Positions 1-7,987 of a stretch of 17,991 nucleotides of DNA are shown in pieces. Source of the DNA: JBDKGV01 sp039798005 (GTDB lineage: Bacteria > Fibrobacterota > Fibrobacteria > UBA5070); assembly GCA_039798005.1 (NCBI GenBank), contig JBDKGV010000046.1, positions 1 through 17,991 on the forward strand, in the 5' to 3' direction. Under the pieces are notes generated by a model. The model did no database searches. It worked only from the letters and a program-made list of their open reading frames with translations, and was not told the origin of the DNA. The first letter of the stretch is position 1. Each line of letters begins with the position of its first letter. The position numbers and the translations under genes are program-made.

Positions 1-2546
1 TTGAGATCAAAAGCATCTATGCCACCGCAGATTGGTGGGGACTGGAGAAAAAGCTCACCAGAATAGATAAACCCATTGATATCATGCACTCGCGCATGTT
101 CAACGGACGGCGAAAGGGTGCGCATATTGGATTGGCAACCGATCGCATTAATAAATTGGCAGAAAAATATCCAAAGCTTCCAGATGGGCGTGAATTGGAG
201 CTTCAGACGATGCATAGTACCGTCAGTGGCCTGGGGGACTTGGTCCGAACCATTCTTTCGGAAAATCTTGGCGATATTTGTGATTTTTCTTCAGATTTAC
301 AAAATGCCAGTTGCTATGCATTTTCCAAGTCCTTTGAGTATGGTTGGATTGCCGATTTGCTGGTTGACGATGTCGAGATTGGCCTGCCATTGATGGGATT
401 CCTTGACAAGTGGCAAAAAGGTTTCCTTGCGCGAACCGACATTGCTGTGGATGATCAAAGCCAAAAAGCGGTTCGGAAAGACGGTGTTTGGCTACCAGAA
501 TTGCATCCCGAAAAATTCAAAGACCCCCGTACCTATGAATTGCGCAAGTTCTTCACGCGGGGCCGTTTCCCCGATAGCTTGGCGCCGCACGGGGAAATGG
601 GCGTTTCTTTCAGCAAGGAATTCTTGGGGAAGCGCTTTGAAGCCAAGCCTTCTGTGATTGGCGCGCCGCGTTTGGGCCACGATATCTACTGTGCTTTGGC
701 TCCTGATTGCAGCGAATTGTTGGAACTTGGTGGTGGAGTAGCACGGATGCCGGCAGGGGTGCGCAGCCAGTACACCTTGATGGGATCGGATGGTCAATTC
801 CATACATCATTCATGGATACGGTCACTGTGACGGGGAATTTCAAACTGGGGGTCATGCCTTCAGAAACAGATATCGTCGGCTATGTCGTAAAAACGCAAG
901 CAAGCCGAGTGGTGGCGACGGTACAAGCAGATCCAGAAACCGGCTTGCGGGTGAGTTCCCGCAGTGGTGTCACCCAAGTCGTGCCAACCGGCTATTCGGT
1001 GCGCCCCCGGATCGAGAGGCGAGGAAATCGGATTTCCGTGAACGTGACGACTTGGGCAGGACAGGAAATCGAGCATGCGTTTCTAATCGAGAATATTTCC
1101 GATACCTTGGTGGTCGGGACTTTGGTGCCGGAGGCCACGACTCCTCGCCCCTTGCTTGTTGGGAAATTCAATGTGGATACGGCTTTGCGCAATCCCGCTG
1201 ATGAAACGAAAGTGCGACTTTGGTTCCGTGAAGCGCGGGGCAAGGATGTCAAGTACAGCAAGCCAAGGATCGTGGTGGAAAATTCCGGCACGAAGTCTGT
1301 GAAGGGCTTGGAATTCTTCTACACCTTCCGGGCTGACCCCCTCAATGCGCCAGTTCTCGAGGCTCCTGCTGGCGCGCCGTGGAGCCTTGTTTCGCGGGGC
1401 GGAGATTTGTGGGATCTGCGCTATTTCGATTCCTCCGTTGTCATCCCACCGGGTGGGGTTTGGCCCAGTGCTGCGATGTCCTCGGTCGCGTTGCGCATGT
1501 CGAACAATGCACAGTGGAGTGTTTACAAAGACCCATCGAATGATCGGAATTTTGGCGCGGTCCTGCCAAATCAGAAGATCTTGGTCCGCGATGGTTCGGG
1601 TGAGGTGCTGTGGGGGACGCACATGGATGGCGATGATCCTTCGCGCCCCGGTGTGCGGAAGGTGTCGGCGTGGACGCGCGAGGCGGCGACGGCCACAGAG
1701 AACAATGTTTCCAAGCCTGAATTGGAAGTGCGCAACGATGGCAATGTGCCGCTTCGGAACCTGACGGCCATCTGGTATGTGCGCCTTCCGGTAGGCAAGT
1801 CGGGCAAGCTTGAAACGTGGCATCTTCCTGACACCAAGGCTCGTTTGGATTCCCTGGGGGGCGGATTGTGGGCGATCGAATGGTCCTTGCCACGCTGGAT
1901 CCAGCCGGGAGAAAAGATCGTGGGTGGCAGCATTGGCGTGCACTTGCCCCAGTGGGAGGCTTGGGATCGCAAGTTGTCGCCTTCGCGCATTGGAGCCGAT
2001 GGCCAATGGGTTGCCAACCCTTGGGTGGTCGTCAAAGATGAGGATGGCAAAGTCATTTGGGGGAATTTCCCGCCTTTGACAGCCCTTGCGTTGCCGCAGG
2101 ACACCACGTCTGGTTACGATTCGCTGCCATCGGACACCATGACTCCTCCTGCTCAAATCAAGCTTGGAGTGGAAATGCGTGACGAAGCGCCATGGGAGGT
2201 GAATGCGGTCAAGCCTCGGGTGAGGGTCACCAACCTTGGCAAGGACACCGTGCATGAATTCACGATTTCCTTTCCTTTCCAGACGGAACGCAACCTTGCC
2301 GCGATGAGTTTCCTGTGGTTTCCGGGGGATCACTGCGGGCTTTCCTTGAAGTCCGATTCGGCGGCAGTGCTGAAATGTCAGAATCTGTCGATCGTTCCTG
2401 GCGCGGTGTGGCCCGATGCTTCGGGTGCGGTCTTTGGCTTGTACCACACCGATTGGTCAACTTGGGACAAGTCCAACGATCCGGCATTTTCGACTCTAGG
2501 TGCAACCTTTGCGCCTGCACCGTCCGCTGTGGTGGTGACCCCATGA
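1..2546 (+). CDS. Large secreted protein, 5'-truncated, with three C-terminal CBM3-like modules
   Basis: The frame is open to the left edge (first whole codon at position 3), so this is the 3' part of a longer gene and the ATG at 84 is probably internal; 847 residues are visible. From about nt 1200 three homologous beta-sandwich-like modules follow each other (about 1200-1617, 1651-2062, 2156-2546). Each opens with a KPxhxVxNxG strand (KPRIVVENSG, KPELEVRNDG, KPRVRVTNLG). The first two end in a DGxVhWG strand (GSGEVLWG, EDGKVIWG), preceded by a W...W/Y-D/K loop. That order of motifs is what family 3 carbohydrate-binding modules show, so cell-wall or cellulose binding is inferred. The part before nt 1200 is not recognised. 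A TDIAVDDQSQ stretch and a later LAPHGEMG could be the Asp and His loops of an alpha/beta hydrolase, but no nucleophile elbow is in the window. The last module lacks the terminal WG. The stop overlaps the next start (ATGA, 2543-2546), so the two genes are probably co-translated. Confidence 0.8.
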   Translation, partial: EIKSIYATADWWGLEKKLTRIDKPIDIMHSRMFNGRRKGAHIGLATDRINKLAEKYPKLPDGRELELQTMHSTVSGLGDLVRTILSENLGDICDFSSDLQNASCYAFSKSFEYGWIADLLVDDVEIGLPLMGFLDKWQKGFLARTDIAVDDQSQKAVRKDGVWLPELHPEKFKDPRTYELRKFFTRGRFPDSLAPHGEMGVSFSKEFLGKRFEAKPSVIGAPRLGHDIYCALAPDCSELLELGGGVARMPAGVRSQYTLMGSDGQFHTSFMDTVTVTGNFKLGVMPSETDIVGYVVKTQASRVVATVQADPETGLRVSSRSGVTQVVPTGYSVRPRIERRGNRISVNVTTWAGQEIEHAFLIENISDTLVVGTLVPEATTPRPLLVGKFNVDTALRNPADETKVRLWFREARGKDVKYSKPRIVVENSGTKSVKGLEFFYTFRADPLNAPVLEAPAGAPWSLVSRGGDLWDLRYFDSSVVIPPGGVWPSAAMSSVALRMSNNAQWSVYKDPSNDRNFGAVLPNQKILVRDGSGEVLWGTHMDGDDPSRPGVRKVSAWTREAATATENNVSKPELEVRNDGNVPLRNLTAIWYVRLPVGKSGKLETWHLPDTKARLDSLGGGLWAIEWSLPRWIQPGEKIVGGSIGVHLPQWEAWDRKLSPSRIGADGQWVANPWVVVKDEDGKVIWGNFPPLTALALPQDTTSGYDSLPSDTMTPPAQIKLGVEMRDEAPWEVNAVKPRVRVTNLGKDTVHEFTISFPFQTERNLAAMSFLWFPGDHCGLSLKSDSAAVLKCQNLSIVPGAVWPDASGAVFGLYHTDWSTWDKSNDPAFSTLGATFAPAPSAVVVTP

Positions 2547-3694
2547 AGCAGCTTCTGTGGGTCTTGCCATTCATCTTGGCCTCGTGCTCCGAGACCATTT
2601 CTTCTCCCGTTGTCCAGGTGATCCCTGGTTGGAGAACTGCAGGTTTGGAAGCACCCGCCAAAGGTGAAGGGGATACGCAGTGGGTAAATATTACCCGTGC
2701 GGGGGAGCGACTGATCGCGATGAATTCGGTTGGTCAGTTGTGGGTAAGCAAATCGTATTCGTCTGGCTGGGAAAAGATCAAATGGAATGTGAAAGGGGTG
2801 CCAGACCAATTGTACGCGACATCAGAAAGCCTATGGGTGTCGACGCGGAAGCCGGGGAGGGTGTATGCCTCAAAAATCGGGGTATGGGATTGGGGAAATC
2901 TTGGATTTCCGAGCCCAGACTCCGTTGGTATCATTGGACTTGGATCATTCCATGGAAATTTGATCGCATTTGGTGTTTCGCCTAATCAGAAATATGTTAA
3001 CATCAGAATAGCAGGAAAATGGACTGATTTAGGAAATGGATTCCCCATCGATGTCCCCTACCGACTTTTAGAGGTCGGGGATACGCTTTGGTCCGCCACT
3101 TGGGAAAATGGACTATGGTACCGGGTTTGGGGCGAAGCCAGTTGGAAACGCCAAGCCCCGCCGTTACAAACATGGTTCGTCCCTGGTCAATTCGTAGATG
3201 ATACAGCCTATCATCCGCGTGGCTTGGCTTGGCATCGAGGTTCTCTGTGGGTGGGAGATTGGTCCCAAGAAACCACAGAAATGCCGGGTGGCAAGGCGCC
3301 CTACCGTGCGGCTCGCAATTGCCCTCCGGACATTGATACCTGCCATCGCGACCTTCCCGTGAACATCCTTGCCATGACATCATGGAAGGATCGACTATTC
3401 GTGGCGGGCTATTTTGGCGCCTCGGGGCATGTCTTCGACGACAGTTCACGCCAATGGGTTCCCTTGGAAGACAGTTGGTGTTGGAACAATATGGCGGACT
3501 GTGGGGGTACTCGCACGCGCGATCTGGTTGGCTTGGGGGACACGCTTTACGCTGCGACCAATCGCTTCATCATGAAGTTCCCCATCAGCGATCTTCCCAA
3601 GATGACCCCCGCCGTGGCGGCCAAGTATCGCTGGCCCCGCGACACCACATGGCGGGACAAGTTCCTCTATGTCGCCAATCCACCAAGGCCATGA
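2543..3694 (+). CDS. Secreted lipoprotein, probable beta-propeller
   Basis: A 383-residue protein. The ATG at 2543 is chosen because it overlaps the previous stop (ATGA) and begins a clear lipoprotein signal: M-K-Q, a short hydrophobic stretch, and the lipobox L-A-S-C with Cys15. Ser follows the Cys, which by the usual rule favours the outer membrane. The mature part is rich in Trp, Gly and Asp and repeats a pattern of one strand ending in a xxLW strand: GQLWVS, ESLWVS, DTLWSA, NGLWYR, GSLWVGDW, DRLFVAGY, DTLYAATN. Six to seven such blades suggest a WD40- or YVTN-like propeller. No catalytic motif is seen. Paired with the CBM-bearing protein upstream, a surface partner in polysaccharide binding is plausible but unproven. 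The DNA is AT-richer than the rest of the window, notably 2900-3050. I see no convincing terminator after the stop. Confidence 0.85.
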   Translation: MKQLLWVLPFILASCSETISSPVVQVIPGWRTAGLEAPAKGEGDTQWVNITRAGERLIAMNSVGQLWVSKSYSSGWEKIKWNVKGVPDQLYATSESLWVSTRKPGRVYASKIGVWDWGNLGFPSPDSVGIIGLGSFHGNLIAFGVSPNQKYVNIRIAGKWTDLGNGFPIDVPYRLLEVGDTLWSATWENGLWYRVWGEASWKRQAPPLQTWFVPGQFVDDTAYHPRGLAWHRGSLWVGDWSQETTEMPGGKAPYRAARNCPPDIDTCHRDLPVNILAMTSWKDRLFVAGYFGASGHVFDDSSRQWVPLEDSWCWNNMADCGGTRTRDLVGLGDTLYAATNRFIMKFPISDLPKMTPAVAAKYRWPRDTTWRDKFLYVANPPRP

Positions 3695-3800
3695 CGCGGC
3701 ATTCTTCTATGGGCATTCCTGATTTGAGTCGTTCGTTCTTTGTGGCGAATGGGCGTAGCAGGTAGTCTAATTGAGAGTAGCGTCATTACAAGTCATGGCA

Positions 3801-3979
3801 CTCCCCGGAATTGGGGCCCCGTGTTGCGATCCTGATCGCGCGGGGCACGCTGCGGCCAGTTCACTCGCAAGGTTGCTGATCGCAAGTGGTGGCAAGACTC
3901 GCGAAGTGGTTGCGAAATTGCAGGGTTCCAAGGGATGCCATCCCTTGGTGGCGGTTCCCAGGGCCGCCAGTGGCCTTGG
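3801..3979 (+). repeat. Structured dispersed repeat, copy A
   Basis: About 179 bp, matched in the same orientation by 17816-17991. Two blocks are identical in both copies: 3826-3846 (21 bp) and 3949-3975 (27 bp). It folds as four hairpins: (i) GCCCCG 3816-3821 with CGGGGC 3841-3846, enclosing GCGAT 3826-3830 with ATCGC 3835-3839; (ii) TCGCAA 3880-3885 with TTGCGA 3910-3915; (iii) CCAAGGGAT 3928-3936 with ATCCCTTGG 3940-3948; (iv) CCAGGGCC 3958-3965 with GGCCTTGG 3972-3979, one G-T wobble. It lies downstream of the lipoprotein gene and could be part of its 3' UTR. It carries no transposase and is too short for one. I do not recognise the family; a MITE-like or REP-like intergenic element is the nearest class. 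Confidence 0.8.
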
Positions 3980-4055
3980 GCCCGGGCCTGGGCCGGGAAG
4001 GCCCAGAACAACGCGCATAAGAATATGCACCGCACGCAGTGCAAAATGAACCAAG

Positions 4056-4075
4056 TGCAGGGCGGAGCCCCTGCA
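4056..4075 (-). terminator. Possible weak terminator after the thioesterase gene
   Basis: TGCAGGG (4056-4062) pairs perfectly with CCCTGCA (4069-4075) across a 6-nt loop, starting 9 bp beyond the thioesterase stop. On the minus strand it is followed only by CTTGGTTCATTTT, a poor U-tract, so termination here is uncertain. Confidence 0.3.
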
Positions 4076-4083
4076 AAACCGTT

Positions 4084-4488
4084 TCAATCCTGCAACAGCG
4101 CCAGCAGATTGGCCGGAATCCGGATCGGTTGGCCGTCGCGGCCCATGCACGCATGGATCGTGTGCCCGGTCGCCAGCAGCTCCCCCTCGGGGCCGCCACG
4201 CCGGGTCTGGTAGTCAAAGCGCATCCGGATCCGGTCCACTTGGGAGGGCTTGGCTTGCAACCACAGTTCGTCGCCGTAGCGGGCGGGCTTGCGGTAGTTG
4301 CAGTGGGCCTCCAGGACCGGGATGCCACAGCCTTCCTCTTCCAGTTGGTGGTACGGCAGGCCTTGGGCCGCCAGCCAGTCGGTCCGCGCCACCTCGTAGT
4401 AGATGAAATGGTTGGCGTAGTAGACGAAGCGCATGGCATCGGTCTCGGCAAAGCGCACCTTGATCAAGGATTCATGTGGACGGCTCAT
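4084..4488 (-). CDS. Hotdog-fold acyl-CoA thioesterase (YbgC/4HBT-like)
   Basis: 134 residues, the usual length for single-hotdog thioesterases of the 4-hydroxybenzoyl-CoA thioesterase/YbgC family. The N-terminal signature is clear: VRFAETDAMRFVYYANH (residues 11-27) fits the family pattern V-R-x-x-x-T-D-x-x-x-x-V-x-Y-x-N-H, with Asp17 as the expected catalytic residue, followed by YYEVARTDWL. The family hydrolyses acyl-CoA thioesters in the cytoplasm; the substrate cannot be read from sequence. The start ATG (4488) overlaps the stop of the response regulator gene as ATGA (4485-4488), so it is the third gene of a kinase-regulator-thioesterase operon and probably translationally coupled. The best-known relative, ybgC, sits with tol-pal genes; none are here. 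Confidence 0.9.
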   Translation of the reverse strand: MSRPHESLIKVRFAETDAMRFVYYANHFIYYEVARTDWLAAQGLPYHQLEEEGCGIPVLEAHCNYRKPARYGDELWLQAKPSQVDRIRMRFDYQTRRGGPEGELLATGHTIHACMGRDGQPIRIPANLLALLQD

Positions 4489-5909
4489 GCCTCCTCCTCG
4501 GTGGGGCGGGTGATGCCCAAGTCGCGCAGCTTCTGCTGAAGGCTTTGCCGGTGCATGTCCAAGGCCGTCGCGGTGCGTGAGACGTTGCGACCCATCTCCT
4601 CGTATTTCCCCAAGATGAAGGCCCGTTCGAAGGCATCCACCAAGGCGGCCTTGGCTTCACGGAAGGACTGGCCCAGCGAAATGGGAGGCAATTCAAGCAT
4701 TCCATCCGTCTTTGCGCGCTCGGCTGCGGCTGCCGGCACAGCCAAGGCGGGAGCCTTGCCCGATGCGGGCAGCATCAGATGTTCGGGGCCGATCTCCTTG
4801 TCGTCGCACAGGATGGAGGCGCGTTCGACCACATTGCGCATCTCCCGCACGTTGCCGGGCCAAGGGTAGGCGCGCAGGGCATCCAAGGCGTTCGGCGAGA
4901 AGGAAAGATGCCGACCCGGCGCCTGACGTTCGAGCAAGGCGTGAGCCAGGAGCACGATGTCCTGCCCCCGTTCCCGCAACGGTGGAAGATGCAGGGAAAG
5001 AACATCCAGCCGGAAATAGAGATCCTCACGGAAGCGCCCCTCGGCCACCAGAGCCCTCAGGTCGCGATGGGTCGCCGCCAGCACCCGGATGTCCACCGGG
5101 ATGGTGCGGACACCTCCGACCGGCTCGACCATCCGCTCCTCCAGCACCCTCAACAGCCGCACTTGCGCCTCCAACGGCATGTCGCCGATCTCATCCAGGA
5201 AGAGCGTTCCCCCGTCGGCCTGCCGGATCCGCCCTTCCCGCGCCGTGAGGGCACCGGTGAAGGCGCCCTTTTCGTGCCCGAAAAGTTCCGACTCGACCAG
5301 GTTCGTGGGCAAGGCGCCGCAGTTCACCGCCACGAATGGACCGGTCCGCCCGGAAAGGGCATGCAGCTCGCGCGCCACGACCTCCTTGCCGGATCCCGAT
5401 TCGCCAAGGATCAGCACGTTGGACGCCGCCTTCCCGACCATCCCGAGCCTGCCCCGCAAGGTGACCAGGGCCGGGCACTCCCCGATCAGTCCGGAAGGAC
5501 GCAGGGCGGCCATCTCCTCCTTGAGCCGGCGGTTCTCCATCCGGGCCAGATGGTGTTCGGCGGCCCGTTCCAAGGTCAGGACCAGTTCATCCGGGCTGGC
5601 GGGCTTCACCAGATAATCCCAAGCCCCCTTGCGGGTGGCCTCGACGGCGATCTTCTCGCTTCCCTGCGCCGTGAAAAGAATCACGGGCGGAGAATCTACG
5701 ATGGCTCCCAACGCCTCCAGGACCGCCAAGCCGTCCATCCCTCCACCCAGTTGGTAATCCAGCAGGATCGCCTGGGCCTTGGACAAGGACAACGCCGCAA
5801 GGCAGTCCTTGCCGTTTTCGGCCTCGACCACCTCATGTCCGGCGGATTCAAGCAACCGACGGGCTCCGTACCGGGCGCCCGCCTCATCGTCCACGACCAG
5901 AAACCGCAT
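4485..5909 (-). CDS. NtrC-family sigma54-dependent response regulator
   Basis: 474 residues with the full three-domain plan. Receiver (1-120): acidic pair D7/D8, phospho-acceptor D51, T80 and K102. AAA+ sigma54-interaction domain (about 140-375): Walker A GESGSGKE (169-176), the sigma54-contacting loop GAFTGA (215-220), Walker B GGTLFLDE (233-240), and a YPWPGNVREMRN box (348-359). C-terminal Fis-type helix-turn-helix (about 425-466). After phosphorylation by a partner kinase, such proteins hydrolyse ATP to open sigma54 promoters. The partner is almost certainly the kinase encoded 2 bp upstream. The stop overlaps the thioesterase start. I found no correctly spaced -24/-12 promoter in the window, so its targets may lie elsewhere. 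Confidence 0.97.
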   Translation of the reverse strand: MRFLVVDDEAGARYGARRLLESAGHEVVEAENGKDCLAALSLSKAQAILLDYQLGGGMDGLAVLEALGAIVDSPPVILFTAQGSEKIAVEATRKGAWDYLVKPASPDELVLTLERAAEHHLARMENRRLKEEMAALRPSGLIGECPALVTLRGRLGMVGKAASNVLILGESGSGKEVVARELHALSGRTGPFVAVNCGALPTNLVESELFGHEKGAFTGALTAREGRIRQADGGTLFLDEIGDMPLEAQVRLLRVLEERMVEPVGGVRTIPVDIRVLAATHRDLRALVAEGRFREDLYFRLDVLSLHLPPLRERGQDIVLLAHALLERQAPGRHLSFSPNALDALRAYPWPGNVREMRNVVERASILCDDKEIGPEHLMLPASGKAPALAVPAAAAERAKTDGMLELPPISLGQSFREAKAALVDAFERAFILGKYEEMGRNVSRTATALDMHRQSLQQKLRDLGITRPTEEEA

Positions 5910-5911
5910 TT

Positions 5912-7897
5912 CTACCTCCAGACCATGCGAAAGCAGGTCCTGCCTTCGCCCGATTCACATTCAAGGTCGGCTCCGTTTTCCCGCAGCCGCGCCTTGGATG
6001 TCCACAACCCGAGCCCGATCCCCTGACGACTTTGCAAGGGAACAAAAAGTCTTTGCAGGTCGGCCACCGGAATCTCTCCCGCGTTGCAGACCTCGATCCG
6101 CATCGGATCCTGCCGCACCTCGACCGTCACCGCTCCTTGCCCATGCTTGAGCGCATTGAGGACAAGGTTGAGAAGCACCGCCTTGAGATCGCTTTCCGGC
6201 ATGTCGATGGACAATTTCCGTCCAGACAACCGCGTCTCCAGAGGTCGGCCCTTTTCACGGGCCTCCAGCCGCAGCAATCCGCACACCGATTCCACCGTGG
6301 CCTCGACATCCTCGGTGGTCCCCCGGTCGCGGGCGAAATCCAGCATCCGGCGCACCGTGGCGTCCAAGCGGTCCACTTCGCTTGCCACCACATCCAAGTC
6401 TCGGGAGAGGGTCGTCCCCTCCCCCGCTTCCCGACGCGCCACCGTCACGATGTTGCGGATGGCCGACAGGGGATTGCGGATCTCGTGCGCCGTCGAGGCC
6501 GACAGAAGACCCAGCATCGCAAGCCTCTCCTGCTCGGAGCGCCCACGTTCCTCCTCCAGACGCAGATCGACGAAATGCCGGGCTTCCAGTCCTTGGATGA
6601 GCGCCCCCTGCAAGGCGCGCAGCCGCGTGCGCAGACCCAGCGGGTAGCCTCGCGTGCCTCGGCCAGCACCCAAGGCCAAGATGCAGGCAAGCCGCGGTCG
6701 ATGGGCCGGATCGGGGATCAGCACCAGGATCTGTGCACCCAATTCCTCGAACACGGCGTATTCCCGGCGCGTGGTGAGTTCACGCATCGTCAGAAGCGGC
6801 GGAAAGACCGCCTGCGCACCCGCATCCAGTTGCGCCTGCAGGGGAGCCAGCCGCGGATCTTCCGGAGCCAGCCGCAGGACCGGACAGCCCAGCAGGCGCG
6901 CCAGCGCCCGCGCCGTGAAGGTGATGTATTCCTGACGGGTCAAGCGGGTTTCCAGCAACCGTGCTTCGAGCCGCACCAGCGCGTCGCGCTCCCGCTCCAT
7001 GCCATAGTTGGCCCACCGCGAGGCCGTCTCGAGAAAGGGCCGCCAGATGGGGACCACCGTCCCGAGAAGTGCCCACAGGAGCCCGCAGCAGGACAGGATC
7101 CAATCCAAGCTGCTCAACGGCCAGAAGAGCTTGACGCCCAACCAGACCGGAAAGAGCACCCCTGCGACCATGGCGCGCTTCCATGTCTGGTTCGTGACCT
7201 CGATCGTCACCGAGCGTGTCCGCCATGCCATGACCAGGATGGAAAGCGGCAGGATGAGATGGGCGAGATCCAGAGGAAGCACCCACAGGTATTCCCGGGC
7301 CACCCATGGGCCTTGCTGGATCTTGGCAAGGATTGAAAGCCCCATCAGCACGGTCGCCAAGGGAAGCAGGAACTGCATCGGCCTGAGAATGGCCATGGCA
7401 AGCGAAGGGAGATCGCGACGCAAGCGACGCAACAAGAGCCAAGAGAGAAGCAGGGAAACAAAATCCCCGCAAAGAAAGACCACCACGATCGGGTCGATCG
7501 CTTGCAGGAAGCTCACATCCTGGCGGAGGTAGAGGCGAATCGTGCCCCAAGTGACCATTGCGGCGGGCAAGGGGTAGGCCATCCAGCCGGGGAAGGAGCG
7601 CCAGCCCAGACGCAGGATCCCGTGCAGGAAAAAGCCCATCTGAAAGCACAGGAGCCAGCCCTTGACCACGTTCAGGAAGGTGCGCAAGGCCAGGTTCTGG
7701 TGAAGCTCGAGAAGATCGAGATTGAGCGACAGGAACGTCAAGGCGAACCAGCTCGACCACGCCACCGCCCACGCCGAAAGGGGCGCATTGAACCAAGAGA
7801 CGGGCACGCGACGGTTCTGAGCCAAGACCAAGGAGCTGCAAGTGATGGCACCGGCAGCAACCAGCAGAAGTTCGGTGATTTCGATCGGGTTCAGCAT
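5912..7897 (-). CDS. Membrane sensor histidine kinase with GAF-like middle domain
   Basis: 661 residues. The N-terminal 290 residues hold about eight to nine hydrophobic segments (near 8-26, 43-60, 78-96, 108-125, 134-156, 168-190, 205-226, 245-262, 267-285). Residues about 305-445 look GAF-like, ending in a long helix. The H-box ASTAHEIRNPLSAI puts the phospho-acceptor at His471; the N-box is LLNLVLNALKHG (575-586) and the G2 box GIGLGLW (626-632). The G1 box reads VCNAGEIP, with Asn in place of the usual Asp, a variant found in many active kinases. The start is fixed by an in-frame stop at 7904-7906, three codons upstream. No Shine-Dalgarno sequence is visible. Only 2 bp separate it from the response regulator. 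The plan resembles PEP-CTERM-type PrsK kinases, but I would not assign that name. Confidence 0.95.
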   Translation of the reverse strand: MLNPIEITELLLVAAGAITCSSLVLAQNRRVPVSWFNAPLSAWAVAWSSWFALTFLSLNLDLLELHQNLALRTFLNVVKGWLLCFQMGFFLHGILRLGWRSFPGWMAYPLPAAMVTWGTIRLYLRQDVSFLQAIDPIVVVFLCGDFVSLLLSWLLLRRLRRDLPSLAMAILRPMQFLLPLATVLMGLSILAKIQQGPWVAREYLWVLPLDLAHLILPLSILVMAWRTRSVTIEVTNQTWKRAMVAGVLFPVWLGVKLFWPLSSLDWILSCCGLLWALLGTVVPIWRPFLETASRWANYGMERERDALVRLEARLLETRLTRQEYITFTARALARLLGCPVLRLAPEDPRLAPLQAQLDAGAQAVFPPLLTMRELTTRREYAVFEELGAQILVLIPDPAHRPRLACILALGAGRGTRGYPLGLRTRLRALQGALIQGLEARHFVDLRLEEERGRSEQERLAMLGLLSASTAHEIRNPLSAIRNIVTVARREAGEGTTLSRDLDVVASEVDRLDATVRRMLDFARDRGTTEDVEATVESVCGLLRLEAREKGRPLETRLSGRKLSIDMPESDLKAVLLNLVLNALKHGQGAVTVEVRQDPMRIEVCNAGEIPVADLQRLFVPLQSRQGIGLGLWTSKARLRENGADLECESGEGRTCFRMVWR

Positions 7898-7932
7898 AAA
7901 GGGTTACAGGTCCGGATAGGAAGAATGCAAAC

Positions 7933-7960
7933 AAAAACGCCCGCCGGACTCCGACGGGCG
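7933..7960 (-). terminator. Strong rho-independent terminator of the barrel gene
   Basis: Read on the minus strand, CGCCCGTCGG (7960-7951) pairs with CCGGCGGGCG (7947-7938) across a 3-nt loop: ten pairs with one G-T wobble, followed at once by GTTTTTG-type T-tract (T5 at 7937-7933). It begins 27 bp after the barrel gene stop and ends 35 bp before the kinase start. Confidence 0.9.
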
Positions 7961-7987
7961 CAAGGACTCAATCGCAAGCGACGGAAT

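Larger units (their letters stand above)
3695..4083. other. 389-bp non-coding gap holding repeat copy A
   Basis: No credible gene. The plus lipoprotein gene and the minus thioesterase gene converge on it. It holds repeat copy A (3801-3979), a GC-rich palindromic tract just after it (about 3977-4002), and a 7-bp hairpin at 4056-4075. Short open frames through it read as Pro/Arg/Gly-rich shadow of the repeat. Confidence 0.7.

Noticed and set aside
1083..2447. 454-residue minus-strand open frame opposite the CBM3-like modules
   Set aside because: Arg/His/Pro-rich with no domain; the plus frame has clear modular homology across the same region.
3767..4213. Short open frames through repeat copy A
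   Set aside because: Proline/Arg/Gly-rich translations of a palindromic repeat; similar peptides arise from copy B in a false extension of the synthase gene.
4779..6026. Long plus-strand open frame opposite the NtrC-type regulator
   Set aside because: Low-complexity antisense shadow of an unmistakable regulator gene.
5912..7897. Kinase inactive because the G1 box has Asn for Asp
   Set aside because: Many working kinases carry N-x-G in this box; the H, N and G2 boxes are intact.
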